Assembly (NCBI GenBank): GCA_020633555.1
Contig: JACKDL010000031.1
Span: forward strand, 4,180-68,179
Reading direction: 5' to 3'
Length of the DNA: 64,000 bases
Source of the DNA: Myxococcales bacterium
GTDB lineage: Bacteria > Myxococcota_A > Bradymonadia > UBA7976 > UBA1532
The notes beneath the pieces are model-generated. The model did no database searches. It was not told where the DNA came from and saw only the letters and a program-made list of their open reading frames with translations. This document shows, piece after piece, positions 16,664 to 27,409 of this stretch (its first letter is position 1; each line of letters begins with the position of its first letter). Made by a program: the position numbers and the translations under genes.

Positions 16664-18100
16664 ATGCGCGCTGCCCTCTTTGCCCTGTCGCTGCTCTGCT
16701 GGGCCTGCGACGACGGGCCGGCCAGCGGGCCGCACGACGACGCTGGCGGGACCGACCAGGCCCTGTCCGACCGGTCGCTCGCCGACACCGGCCTGGCCGC
16801 CGACAGGGGCCCCTCCGCCGACGCCGGCGCACCCACCGCCGCCCCCAACCTGGTGTTGGTGGTGTTGGACGACGTGGGCCCCGAGGCGGTCGAGCCCTGG
16901 GCCAGCCGCTTCGCCGCGGACGCCATCGTGGCGCCAACGCCCACCTTGGACGGGCTGGCGGCCCAGGGCGTGGCCTTTGAGACGGCCTGGGCCACACCCA
17001 CCTGCTCTCCCACGCGGATCGGCCTGCACACCGGCGCCTACCCGTCCCACGCCGGGGTGCTGGGCCCGGCCGCGCGCGCCTCGACGCTCACCCCGGATCA
17101 GCCGACCCTCCCGAAGCTGCTGGCCGCAGTGGGCTACCGCACCGGGCTGTTCGGGAAGTGGCACCTGGGCGGCGCCGCCGGCGCGCCGGTCACCGAGGGC
17201 GGCTGGCATGCCTACGCCGGCCAGCCCGACGGGGCCCTGGCGGACTACTTCGCGTGGGAGCGCACCGAGGCCCACGAAGGGGGGCTGGATTCGGCGCCGA
17301 CCACCCTCTACGCCACCACCGCCGTGGTGGACGACGCCCTCGCGTGGCTGGCGACGCAACCCGCTGAGCAACCCTGGCTGGTGATGCTCGCCTTCAACGC
17401 CCCCCACACGCCGCTGCACCTGCCCCCCGCGGCCCTGCGCCCCCTGCTGCCCGACGCCGCCCTGGACGCCGATGGCGACGGGGCCTGCGACGCCGATGGC
17501 CCCTGCGTCCGCGCCATGCTGCACGCCCTGGACACCGAGCTGGGCCGCTTCCTGGCCGGCGCCGACGGGCTGGCCCATGGCCGGCCCACCGTGGTGGTGG
17601 CCCTGGGCGACAATGGGACCGTCGCCTCGGCACAGCAGCCGCCCTTCGCCCGCCCCCACGCCAAGGGCACCCTGTTCGAGGGCGGCGTGCGCGTGCCCCT
17701 GTGGATCAGCGGCCCCCCAGCCCTGGTGCCGGCCCGGGGGGTGGCCACCGGGCTGGCCCACGCGGGCGTGGACGTGTTCGCCACGCTGCTGGATCTGGGT
17801 GGGGCCACCGCGCCCGCCGACGCCCGCGGGATCTCGCTGCGCCCCGCGCTGGCGGATCTGGCCGCCGAGCCGCGGGCCCTGCTCTACACCGACGGGGATC
17901 ACACGGTGCGCATGGTGACCACCGAGGGCGCGGCGCTGCGCGACGGGATCCACAAGGTCCTGTGGCCCGACGTGAGCCAGCCGGACGCCTGGCAGTGCTT
18001 CGATCTGGCGGCGGATCCGGACGAACGCAGCGATCTGCGGGCGGGCGAACCGCCCACCGCCTGCGCCGAGCTGATGGAGGCCCTCAGAAGCGCGCGTTGA
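16664..18100 (+). CDS. formylglycine-dependent sulfatase lipoprotein
   Basis: 478 residues. Signal peptide MRAALFALSLLCWAC with a Cys that could be lipidated. The alkaline-phosphatase-superfamily sulfatase domain starts at NLVLVVLDDVGPE (metal-binding Asp pair), then CSPTR with Cys114, which is the CxPxR site converted to formylglycine, and GKWHLGG (Lys and His of the active site). It is a periplasmic or surface arylsulfatase/glycan sulfatase. The first 50 residues after the signal are a Ser/Asp/Gly linker. GGAGG precedes the ATG by 4 bases. Overlaps the convergent barrel gene by 17 bases. Needs an FGE or anSME from elsewhere, since the local SUMF domains look inactive. Confidence 0.9.
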   Translation: MRAALFALSLLCWACDDGPASGPHDDAGGTDQALSDRSLADTGLAADRGPSADAGAPTAAPNLVLVVLDDVGPEAVEPWASRFAADAIVAPTPTLDGLAAQGVAFETAWATPTCSPTRIGLHTGAYPSHAGVLGPAARASTLTPDQPTLPKLLAAVGYRTGLFGKWHLGGAAGAPVTEGGWHAYAGQPDGALADYFAWERTEAHEGGLDSAPTTLYATTAVVDDALAWLATQPAEQPWLVMLAFNAPHTPLHLPPAALRPLLPDAALDADGDGACDADGPCVRAMLHALDTELGRFLAGADGLAHGRPTVVVALGDNGTVASAQQPPFARPHAKGTLFEGGVRVPLWISGPPALVPARGVATGLAHAGVDVFATLLDLGGATAPADARGISLRPALADLAAEPRALLYTDGDHTVRMVTTEGAALRDGIHKVLWPDVSQPDAWQCFDLAADPDERSDLRAGEPPTACAELMEALRSAR

Positions 18101-19535
18101 GCAGAGCGTAGCCGTTGGTCACCGCGTCGTCGGCCCGCACCGCCGGCCCGATGAAGCTGCCCCGCCAGTCACGCGCCAGGTGCAGCACGCCCACCCGCAG
18201 GAACAGGGCCTCGTGCAGCGGCTGCAGCCAGTACGCTTCGACGGCCAGCCCCCGGGTGGCCAGCTTGGTGACCAGCAGCTCGGACGGCGACCCCCAGTGG
18301 CTGTGGTGCTGGCTGCCGTAGTTCACCTCGGCGCCCAGCCGCGGCGCCAGCGCCTCGCCGATGGGCAGGGTCCAGCGCCCCCCGCCGAACACCATGAAGG
18401 CCAGATGATCGGCCTGATCCGCGGTGGCCAGCCCCAGCCGCACCTCGCCGGGGTACACCATGGCCCCGTCGGGGCCATACCGGGTCAGCGAGCCGGCCAG
18501 GAACAGATCCACGGCACCCCCGAGCTGGTTGGCCTGCACCAGGCCGTTGACCATCAGGTAGCTGCCCAGGCTGTCGGGCAGCTTCGTGGGCAGCAGATCA
18601 CCGTCGGGGGTGCGCAGGGGCAACGGCTCGGGCCGAAAGGCCGGCAGGTTCACCAGACCGAGCTGCACCAGGCTGTCTTTGCCCAGCCCCGGCAGGGTGG
18701 TCTCGGCCAGCAGGCCCCAGATGTGCGTCGGCTTGATGCCCACGTTCTGGAACAGGCTGTCGTCCTCCAGCGGGTCGTACGGGGCGTGGCGGAAGAACGG
18801 GCTGTAGAAGAACCGCAGGCTCGTGCCCTCGCGGATCTGGCTCAGGCTGACGGTGAGCATCAGCGTCTCGAACTCGGCCTCCACCATCTGCAGGCCCCAG
18901 GTGGCCTGCCGATCGGTGAACTCCTTCAGCTCGGCGGGCGGCCCGCCCGGGGACGCCACCCGGCCCAGCGTGAGGGCCACCCGGTCGTTGATGAACCAGT
19001 CCAGGTACAGGCGCTCCACCCGCAGGGTGGTGTCGCGGGGGATGCGGGTGGAGCGCGCGTCGCTGCCCACCGGCCCCTCCCAGGCCTCGCCGAAGGTCTT
19101 GTACATGGCCAGCCGGCCGTGGAGCCGCAGCGGGCCGCGCTCGGCGTCCACCGAAAGCCGCAGCCGGTGGTTCCACAGGCTGCCGTTGAAGTCGTCGCCG
19201 GTGGGGCCCTGCACCGCCACGTTGTTCATGGCCACGCGGTAGGCCGCCGACCAGGCGAGCCGATCCGCCTTGGCCCGCCCGGCCAGGCGCTCCTGCACCC
19301 GCACCAGCTCGTCCACGTCGGCGCTGAGCACGTCCACCCGGCCCGCCAGGTCGTCTTCCGGCCCCGGCGCGGCCTGCTGCGCCTGGATGGCCGCGTCCAC
19401 CTCGGCCTGCGCCTCGGCCAGCTTCACCTTGGCGCGCTCCAGGTGTTCGGGCGAGCCCTGGGCCCGGGCGCGCTGGCCCAGGCCGGGCACGGGCAGGGCG
19501 GGCAGGAGCAGGAACAGCCACGGCAGGGCGCGCAT
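18084..19535 (-). CDS. outer-membrane barrel protein, DUF3373-like
   Basis: 483 residues. Signal peptide to about residue 26 (ends ARAQG), a helical coiled-coil segment (EHLERAKVKLAEAQAEVDAA, about 28-95), then about 380 residues of alternating amphipathic strands with many aromatics and a terminal Phe (LLNARF), the outer-membrane insertion signature. The combination of N-terminal coiled coil and porin-like barrel with MNNV..GP.GDDFNGSLWNHRLRL recalls DUF3373 proteins of Geobacter-like bacteria; that name is tentative. GGAGG lies ahead of the ATG. Possibly a porin or conduit component; function unknown. Confidence 0.72.
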   Translation of the reverse strand: MRALPWLFLLLPALPVPGLGQRARAQGSPEHLERAKVKLAEAQAEVDAAIQAQQAAPGPEDDLAGRVDVLSADVDELVRVQERLAGRAKADRLAWSAAYRVAMNNVAVQGPTGDDFNGSLWNHRLRLSVDAERGPLRLHGRLAMYKTFGEAWEGPVGSDARSTRIPRDTTLRVERLYLDWFINDRVALTLGRVASPGGPPAELKEFTDRQATWGLQMVEAEFETLMLTVSLSQIREGTSLRFFYSPFFRHAPYDPLEDDSLFQNVGIKPTHIWGLLAETTLPGLGKDSLVQLGLVNLPAFRPEPLPLRTPDGDLLPTKLPDSLGSYLMVNGLVQANQLGGAVDLFLAGSLTRYGPDGAMVYPGEVRLGLATADQADHLAFMVFGGGRWTLPIGEALAPRLGAEVNYGSQHHSHWGSPSELLVTKLATRGLAVEAYWLQPLHEALFLRVGVLHLARDWRGSFIGPAVRADDAVTNGYALLNARF

Positions 19536-19557
19536 GGGGCCTCCGGGGGTCTGGGGA

Positions 19558-21480
19558 TCAGCGCACGCCCGCGACGCCCGAGCCCCCCTGCTCGGCCCGC
19601 TGGGCGCTGATGTGACGCAGCACCGCCCGGAGCTCGCCGGGCGAGTAGAGATCGGCCAGCACGCCGTGGGGATCGTGGCTGCTGTGGCGGCGCAGCAGGC
19701 GGCGCCACTGGCGATCGCTCAGCGCGCCCGCGCTCACGGCCTTGGCGGTGCGCCCGTGGCAGCTCAGGCAACCCTGCTGCCACACCTGACCGCCCGACCA
19801 GCGACCGTGGCCGCTGACGAACGTCGACGGGGGCGGCGGGGGCGGCGCAGGCGCCGCGGGTGGCGGGTCGGTGGCCACCACGGCGGGGGGCGCCACCGGT
19901 GGCCGGGGTGCCGGGGCCACCACCGCCTCGGGCCGGGGTGGTGGCGGCGTGATGGCCGGCGCCACCGGCGCCGCGCGCGCCGGCCGACGAACCGGTCGCA
20001 CCGGTGCCTGTGCGGCGGCGTGCACCGGCGGAGCAGCGACCGTTGGGGCAGCGTCGGGCGGGGCAGCGTCGGGCGGGGCGGCGTCGGGCGGGGCGGCGTC
20101 GGGTGGGGCCGCGTCGGGTGGTGCAGCATCGGGCGCAGCCTCGACGGCCGGCAGCGCCCGCGCAGGGGCACCGCCCCCCGCCGTGGGCGCGGTCGTTGTC
20201 GGCGCATCGCCCGTCGCCAGGACCGGCGGCGCGACCCCGGCGCGCTGCCGCCCGGGCAGCCCTTCGGCCATCGGCTGCCGTCCCAACCAGACGCCTAACG
20301 CCACCGCCAGCAGCACCAAGGCCGCAAAGGCGACCCACCGACCCATGCCCGGGGCGGGCGGAGCGGGCGCGGGCACCGGGCGCAGCACCGTGTCCCGCTC
20401 CGAGACAGCCCGCGACGTACCGGCAGGCGCGGGCGGCGAGGTCAGGCCGGGCCCCGTCTGCATGCGCTCCGCCTCGGCCAGCAGCCGCCGCTCCAGCGCC
20501 TGGCGGGTCTCGATGAGCTCGGGGAAGTTCGCCTGGTACCAGCGGCGGACGTCCGCCGCCGAGGCCAGGCCGCCGTGGCGCTCCCCCAGCGCGCGGATGG
20601 CCGCGCCCAGGGCCTCGGCCGAGGGGTAGCGCCGATCACGCTGCTTGGCGGTAGCCTTCGCGATCACCGCGTCGAAGTCTGGCGGCCCGTGGTCCAGCAG
20701 CTTGCTCACGGGCGGCAGCGGCTGGTGCAGCACCACTTTCATGAGCTGCGCCAGCTCCAGCTCGCGCCCCTCCACGGCCTTGCGCCCGGTGAGCAGCTCG
20801 AAGAACACCAGGCCCAGCCCATACACGTCGCTGCGGGCGTCCACCCCGCCCTCCAGGTGCTCGGGGCTCAGGTAGCTCAGCTTGCCCTTCACCGTGCCCG
20901 GCAGCGTTTGCTCGGTCTGGTGCTCGCTCTTCGCGATGCCGAAGTCGATGACCTTCAGAAACCCGCTGCGGTCCAACATCAGGTTGTTGGGGCTGACGTC
21001 GCGGTGCACCAGGCCCAGCGGCAGGCCCTGGCTGTCCACCGCCGTGTGCGCCGCGTGCAGGGCGTCGCAGGCCTGCACCATCAGGCGGCAGGCGATGGGG
21101 CACGGCAGCCGCTCCCCGCGCTGCGCCAGCACCCGCAGCAGCGCCGACAGCGACTCACCGTCCACATACTCCATGGCGATGCACAGGCCGTCGTCCAGCG
21201 CCCGCAGGTCGTGAATGCGCACGATGTTCGGGTGGCTCAGCTTCGCCACCGTGCGCGCCTCGTCCACGAACATGCGCTGCGCCTGTGCCTGCCCCAGGAA
21301 GTCGGGGCGGATGCGCTTGATCACCACGAGCTGGTGGAACGCCTCGTCGCCGAGCTGCACCCCCAGGAACACCTCGGCCATGCCCCCTGAGCCGATCAGG
21401 GCCAGCTTCTGGTAGCGCTCGTAGGCCGGGGGGCTGGCCAACGGGACCTCCTCGCCGGGGGGGCGGCGCGGCGTGACCAT
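19558..21480 (-). CDS. transmembrane Ser/Thr kinase with C-terminal periplasmic heme-c motif
   Basis: 640 residues. Kinase domain about 22-300 with GSGGMAEVF glycine loop, VIKR Lys55, HRDVSPNN (159-166) and DFG (179-181), all intact. Residues 300-375 are a helical linker, 378-400 a membrane helix (RWVAFAALVLLAVALGVWLG), 400-560 a low-complexity Pro/Ala segment with six PDAAP repeats, and 565-640 a small helical domain with CLSCH at 571-575 followed by mostly basic, His-rich helices that resemble a mini cytochrome c. The kinase is cytoplasmic and the heme domain periplasmic. Start set at the ATG with CAGTTT six bases before it; a longer in-frame start would run into the divergent gene. Confidence 0.88.
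   Translation of the reverse strand: MVTPRRPPGEEVPLASPPAYERYQKLALIGSGGMAEVFLGVQLGDEAFHQLVVIKRIRPDFLGQAQAQRMFVDEARTVAKLSHPNIVRIHDLRALDDGLCIAMEYVDGESLSALLRVLAQRGERLPCPIACRLMVQACDALHAAHTAVDSQGLPLGLVHRDVSPNNLMLDRSGFLKVIDFGIAKSEHQTEQTLPGTVKGKLSYLSPEHLEGGVDARSDVYGLGLVFFELLTGRKAVEGRELELAQLMKVVLHQPLPPVSKLLDHGPPDFDAVIAKATAKQRDRRYPSAEALGAAIRALGERHGGLASAADVRRWYQANFPELIETRQALERRLLAEAERMQTGPGLTSPPAPAGTSRAVSERDTVLRPVPAPAPPAPGMGRWVAFAALVLLAVALGVWLGRQPMAEGLPGRQRAGVAPPVLATGDAPTTTAPTAGGGAPARALPAVEAAPDAAPPDAAPPDAAPPDAAPPDAAPPDAAPTVAAPPVHAAAQAPVRPVRRPARAAPVAPAITPPPPRPEAVVAPAPRPPVAPPAVVATDPPPAAPAPPPPPPSTFVSGHGRWSGGQVWQQGCLSCHGRTAKAVSAGALSDRQWRRLLRRHSSHDPHGVLADLYSPGELRAVLRHISAQRAEQGGSGVAGVR
20051..20140. repeat. 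six tandem 15-bp units coding for PDAAP
   Basis: Six near-identical 15-base units (GCGTCGGGCGGGGCA-like on the plus strand) encode the PDAAP pentapeptide run in the extracytoplasmic linker of the heme-tailed kinase. The last unit is diverged. Likely a length-variable spacer. Confidence 0.8.
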
Positions 21481-21601
21481 GGTCGGAAACTGCGACGGTC
21501 GTCTATAGCGTCGAGGCGATATGATCCGCTTCGCGACCCGCCCGACCACACCGGACATCGCAGCGCGTGCGCGGGCCCGCCGGATCCGCCAGCATGGCGC
21601 C

Positions 21602-24049
21602 ATGCGCCGCCTCATACCCCTGCTGCTCCTCGCCGCCCCGGCCGCCCACGCCTGGGGCCCCGCCGTCCACGTCATGGAGGCCGACGTCGCCCTGGAGCGG
21701 CTGCTGGCGGGCCACCCCGAGTGGGCGGCCCTGGTGGACGCCCACCCGTTGGCGCAGAGCTATCTGCGGCTGGGCGCCCTGTCGCCCGACTTCCAGTGGC
21801 TCACCGACGCCCTGCCCTTCGGCCACGGCAAGGGCCTGTCGTACCACCTGCTGGACGCCGCCCCCGCCGACCGCCCCGAGCTGAAGCTCTTCGCCCTGGG
21901 GCACCTGGCCCACAACACGAGCGATGCGGTGTCGGAGACCTTCTTCGGCCCCCACGCCTGGGCCAGCCAGCCCATCGGCTACCACGACCTGCTGGCCGGC
22001 GTGCATGACGACGGCCAGGGCGAGGTGGAGCTGGTCTGCGAGGCCCTGGGCGACCTGACGCTGGCCTCGTGGGAGCCGGTGGTGGACCTGCTCTTCGACT
22101 TCTACCTGGAGGACGAGGCGGCCCAGGCCCGCGGTGCCGAGGCCGTGCGTTGGTACTGCGAGACGGGGGTGGCCTACACAGGCGAGCCCCTGAACTGCGA
22201 GGACGTCACCGCCGCCGTGCTGGGGCGGCTGGCCACCGCCGAGGAGCTGGTGGCCGGGCTGAACCGCGCGGGCGCCAAGCGGGTGGTCAACGCCCTGCTC
22301 GATCAGCCTCTGGAGCGGCTGGTCACCGTGGCGTTGGATGGCCCGCTGGCCGGCGTCCTGGGCGAGCGCGCCGGCGCCGCGTCGCCCACCTACGAGTGGG
22401 AGCTGAAGGCCATCACCGAGGGGCCCGTGCTCACCGACGCCTTCTGGGCGCCCTACGCCGAGCACTTCGCCGATCTGTCGGCGGTGTGGGTCGAGGCCCG
22501 CCTGGCCGACCGCATCGAGGGCTTCCCGGGCTGGGATCCCAACGCGCTGATCGCCGCCAACTGGCTGTCGAGCCTGCGCTTCGACCCCGAGCGCTTCGCC
22601 CCGCACCAGGGGCTGATCCCCGACGCCGTGCGGTGGCGGGTGGACGGGGACGCGGGCGAGGTGGACGTGCGGCTGTTCGCCGCCGTGCCCTACGCCGGCG
22701 AGGTGCGTGCGGTGGTGCGGCTGGACAACGCCACCGATCTGGACGGGCTGGGCCCGGCCGTGGCCGAGGCGCGGGCGCCCCTGGCGGTGGATCCGCGCGA
22801 CTACGGCCCGGTGGAACCGCTGACCATGACCGTGCCCTTCGTGGCCGACTGGGCCCTGTGGCCCACCGCGCTGGGGCTCACCGTCAGCCTGCACCACGGC
22901 GACGATCCGCTGCCCTTCTTCACCACCGACGCCGACGCCATCTGGAGCAGCCCGGCGCCGGGCAAGCACCGGGCGTCGCTGCGCCACGTCTTCCGCACCT
23001 ACGGCAACCCCTTCCCCGCCTCGCTGGCGCGCCCCGAGCCGCCCGGGACGGGGCGCCTGCACGTGGTCAGCAAGCTGCAAGGGCTGGACTTCCCGGTGGG
23101 CGGGCTCACCGCGCAGGTGGCCGAGCAGACCCAGCCCATCGGCGCCGACGGCCTGGCCCGGTTCGCCCTGCCCGCGGGCGAGCACGAGGTGGTGCTGGGC
23201 GGCCACGGCGCCATGGGGCCACCGCGGCGGCTGCCCGTGGTGATCACGCCCGGCGAGATCACCTGGGTCGAGGTGGAGACGCCGTTCCTCGCCGGGGTGG
23301 CCGTGCCCCCCTACGCCGGCCGCTGCGTGCCGGTGAACGGCGGCCTGAGCCCCGCCGCCCCGGGCGCGGTCATCCGCTGGCGGGCCCACGCCGAGAGCCC
23401 GGGCGGCGACGCGCTCACCGACCCGGCCCTGCTGACCGACGGCGTCCTGTGCCTCTGGGACGAGGACGCGCCGCGGCCCGAGGGGCTGCCCGACGGCGCG
23501 CCGGTGCAGGTGGTGGCCACCCCAGAGTTCGGCCGCCACGGCGTGGGGCCGGCGGCGCGCTCGGGCACCGCCCGGCTGGACCTGAGCCCCCCCGACTGGC
23601 AGGTGACCGTCGGTGCCCCCCCGGCCTGTGCCTCGCCTGGCGAGGCCCCCATGCGCACTTTGACCCTGGCGGTCGAGGAGCCCCACAGCGGCCTGGTGAC
23701 GGCCGAGTATCGGGTGGACGACGGACCCTGGCTGCCGCTGACCGATGGCGACGACCCCGCCCCGCTGGCCGCCGACCGGCCCGTCCGGGTCGCGGGCCGA
23801 GCCACGAACGGCGCGGGCCTGGAGGGCGCCTTCGACGTGACCGTGGGTGGCGCCCCGCTGCCGGCCTGTGCCGAGCCCGCCGTGGACGCAGGACCTGTGG
23901 ACGCGGGCCTGGCGGACGGCGGGGCCCCGGCCGAGACAGTCCCTCAGCCCGCAGACGGCTGCCGGACCACCCCCGCGCACGCCCCGGCGGTGTGGCTCCT
24001 CGGGCTGCTCTGCGGGCCGCTGTCGGGCCGCCGCCGGCGCAGGCGCTGA
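21602..24049 (+). CDS. secreted zinc-dependent phospholipase C-like protein with MYXO-CTERM-like tail
   Basis: 815 residues. After the signal peptide (MRRLIPLLLLAAPAAHA) the mature protein begins WGPAVHV, as in zinc-dependent phospholipase C and S1/P1 nuclease proteins where the N-terminal Trp binds zinc. LSPDFQWLTD, YHLLDAA and LGHLAHNTSDAVSE supply the other ligand-type Asp/His residues. Catalytic domain about 18-350, then Ig-like or carboxypeptidase-regulatory-like beta domains and an acidic PVDAG-rich spacer. The end is DGCRTTPAH, a hydrophobic helix and RRRRRR, a MYXO-CTERM-like tail. Predicted surface-anchored lipase or nuclease. Start chosen at the signal peptide; CAGCAT lies six bases before it. 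Confidence 0.83.
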   Translation: MRRLIPLLLLAAPAAHAWGPAVHVMEADVALERLLAGHPEWAALVDAHPLAQSYLRLGALSPDFQWLTDALPFGHGKGLSYHLLDAAPADRPELKLFALGHLAHNTSDAVSETFFGPHAWASQPIGYHDLLAGVHDDGQGEVELVCEALGDLTLASWEPVVDLLFDFYLEDEAAQARGAEAVRWYCETGVAYTGEPLNCEDVTAAVLGRLATAEELVAGLNRAGAKRVVNALLDQPLERLVTVALDGPLAGVLGERAGAASPTYEWELKAITEGPVLTDAFWAPYAEHFADLSAVWVEARLADRIEGFPGWDPNALIAANWLSSLRFDPERFAPHQGLIPDAVRWRVDGDAGEVDVRLFAAVPYAGEVRAVVRLDNATDLDGLGPAVAEARAPLAVDPRDYGPVEPLTMTVPFVADWALWPTALGLTVSLHHGDDPLPFFTTDADAIWSSPAPGKHRASLRHVFRTYGNPFPASLARPEPPGTGRLHVVSKLQGLDFPVGGLTAQVAEQTQPIGADGLARFALPAGEHEVVLGGHGAMGPPRRLPVVITPGEITWVEVETPFLAGVAVPPYAGRCVPVNGGLSPAAPGAVIRWRAHAESPGGDALTDPALLTDGVLCLWDEDAPRPEGLPDGAPVQVVATPEFGRHGVGPAARSGTARLDLSPPDWQVTVGAPPACASPGEAPMRTLTLAVEEPHSGLVTAEYRVDDGPWLPLTDGDDPAPLAADRPVRVAGRATNGAGLEGAFDVTVGGAPLPACAEPAVDAGPVDAGLADGGAPAETVPQPADGCRTTPAHAPAVWLLGLLCGPLSGRRRRRR

Positions 24050-24157
24050 GCCCCGCGCCGAGGCGCCCGCCGCCGGGATCATGCCGGCTGGCCGATTTCG
24101 CTGGGCCCCACGCCCCGGCGCCCCTCTAATGCCCCCACATCGCACCGGGGGATCCCC

Positions 24158-24838
24158 ATGACCCACCCCGCCCGCGTCGCGCGGCCGCCCGCGGCGCCCA
24201 CCGCGCGCCCCGCGCCCCCGCCCCCCGACACGCCGCTGGACGACGCCCACCTGGACGAGCTGGTGGCGCAGGGCTGGACCACCCGCGCCGGCTTTCTGGG
24301 CGACGCGCTGGCGCGCTCGGTGCTGGCCGAAGCCCGAGAGCTGCGCAGCGACGGGGCCCTGCACCCGGCGGGCATCAGCCGCGAGGCCGTGCGCGACCGC
24401 TCGGTGCGCGGCGATCACATCACCTGGATGAGCCACCACCCCGAGTCTCCGGCCATGGGCGCCGCCTGGACCCGGTTCGAGGGCCTGCGGGCGCAGCTCA
24501 ACCAGACCCTGTGGCTGGGCCTCACCGGCCAGGAGGTGCAGCTCGCCTGCTACCCCGGCGACGGCACCGGCTACGCCCGCCACGTGGACGCCTTCCAGGG
24601 CAGCATGAACCGGCGCATCACCGCCATCTGCTACCTGAACGAGGCCTGGGTGCCCGCCCACGGCGGCGCCCTGCGCCTGTGGACCGACAGCGGCGAACTG
24701 CTCATCGAGCCCACCCTGGACACCCTGCTGGTGTTCTTCTCGGATCGGGTACCCCACGCCGTCGAGCCGGCCTTCGCCGAGCGCTGGGCCATCGCCGCCT
24801 GGCTGCGCAAGACCGACCCCACCCGCCCGGCCCTGTAG
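24158..24838 (+). CDS. 2-oxoglutarate/Fe(II) dioxygenase, prolyl 4-hydroxylase-like
   Basis: 226 residues. C-terminal double-stranded beta-helix domain with iron ligands H142 and D144 (ARHVDAF) and H200 (RVPHAV), and R209 (ERWAIAAWLR) for 2-oxoglutarate. CYPGDGTGYARHVD and ITAICYLNE match the prolyl-4-hydroxylase alpha/EGL-9-like group. The N-terminal 30 residues are a Pro/Ala-rich tail. Cytosolic hydroxylase; the target (a protein prolyl residue or a small molecule) is not predictable. A monocistronic unit between the phospholipase-like gene and the thiolase operon. Confidence 0.85.
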   Translation: MTHPARVARPPAAPTARPAPPPPDTPLDDAHLDELVAQGWTTRAGFLGDALARSVLAEARELRSDGALHPAGISREAVRDRSVRGDHITWMSHHPESPAMGAAWTRFEGLRAQLNQTLWLGLTGQEVQLACYPGDGTGYARHVDAFQGSMNRRITAICYLNEAWVPAHGGALRLWTDSGELLIEPTLDTLLVFFSDRVPHAVEPAFAERWAIAAWLRKTDPTRPAL

Positions 24839-24890
24839 ACCCGGCGCGCCCCGCCCACCGGGGGACCCCCGGCCGGGGCACCTGCGGCCC

Positions 24891-24918
24891 TTTGCAAGCG
24901 CGCGGCATCGGCTATGAT
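24891..24918 (+). promoter_or_regulatory. sigma70-type promoter of the thiolase-LeuA pair
   Basis: TTTGCA (24891-24896), 16-base spacer, TATGAT (24913-24918). AAGGAG at 24947-24952 is the ribosome-binding site eight bases before the ATG at 24961. Confidence 0.55.
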
Positions 24919-24960
24919 GCGCCCGAATCTTCGGCCACGCTGGCACAAGGAGCCCCGCCC

Positions 24961-26154
<1,194 letters not shown>

Positions 26155-26155
26155 C

Positions 26156-27391
<1,236 letters not shown>

Positions 27392-27409
27392 GCGCCCTCA
27401 TCGGGCACC

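Noticed and set aside
20051..20140. Tandem 15-bp units as a possible CRISPR or regulatory repeat
   Set aside because: They lie in frame inside the kinase gene and simply encode PDAAP spacers.
21503..24946. Open reading frame of over 1100 codons on the minus strand opposite the phospholipase-like gene
   Set aside because: It is a shadow of the plus-strand gene caused by high GC; its amino-acid composition (His/Gly/Val/Gln rich) is typical of antisense frames.
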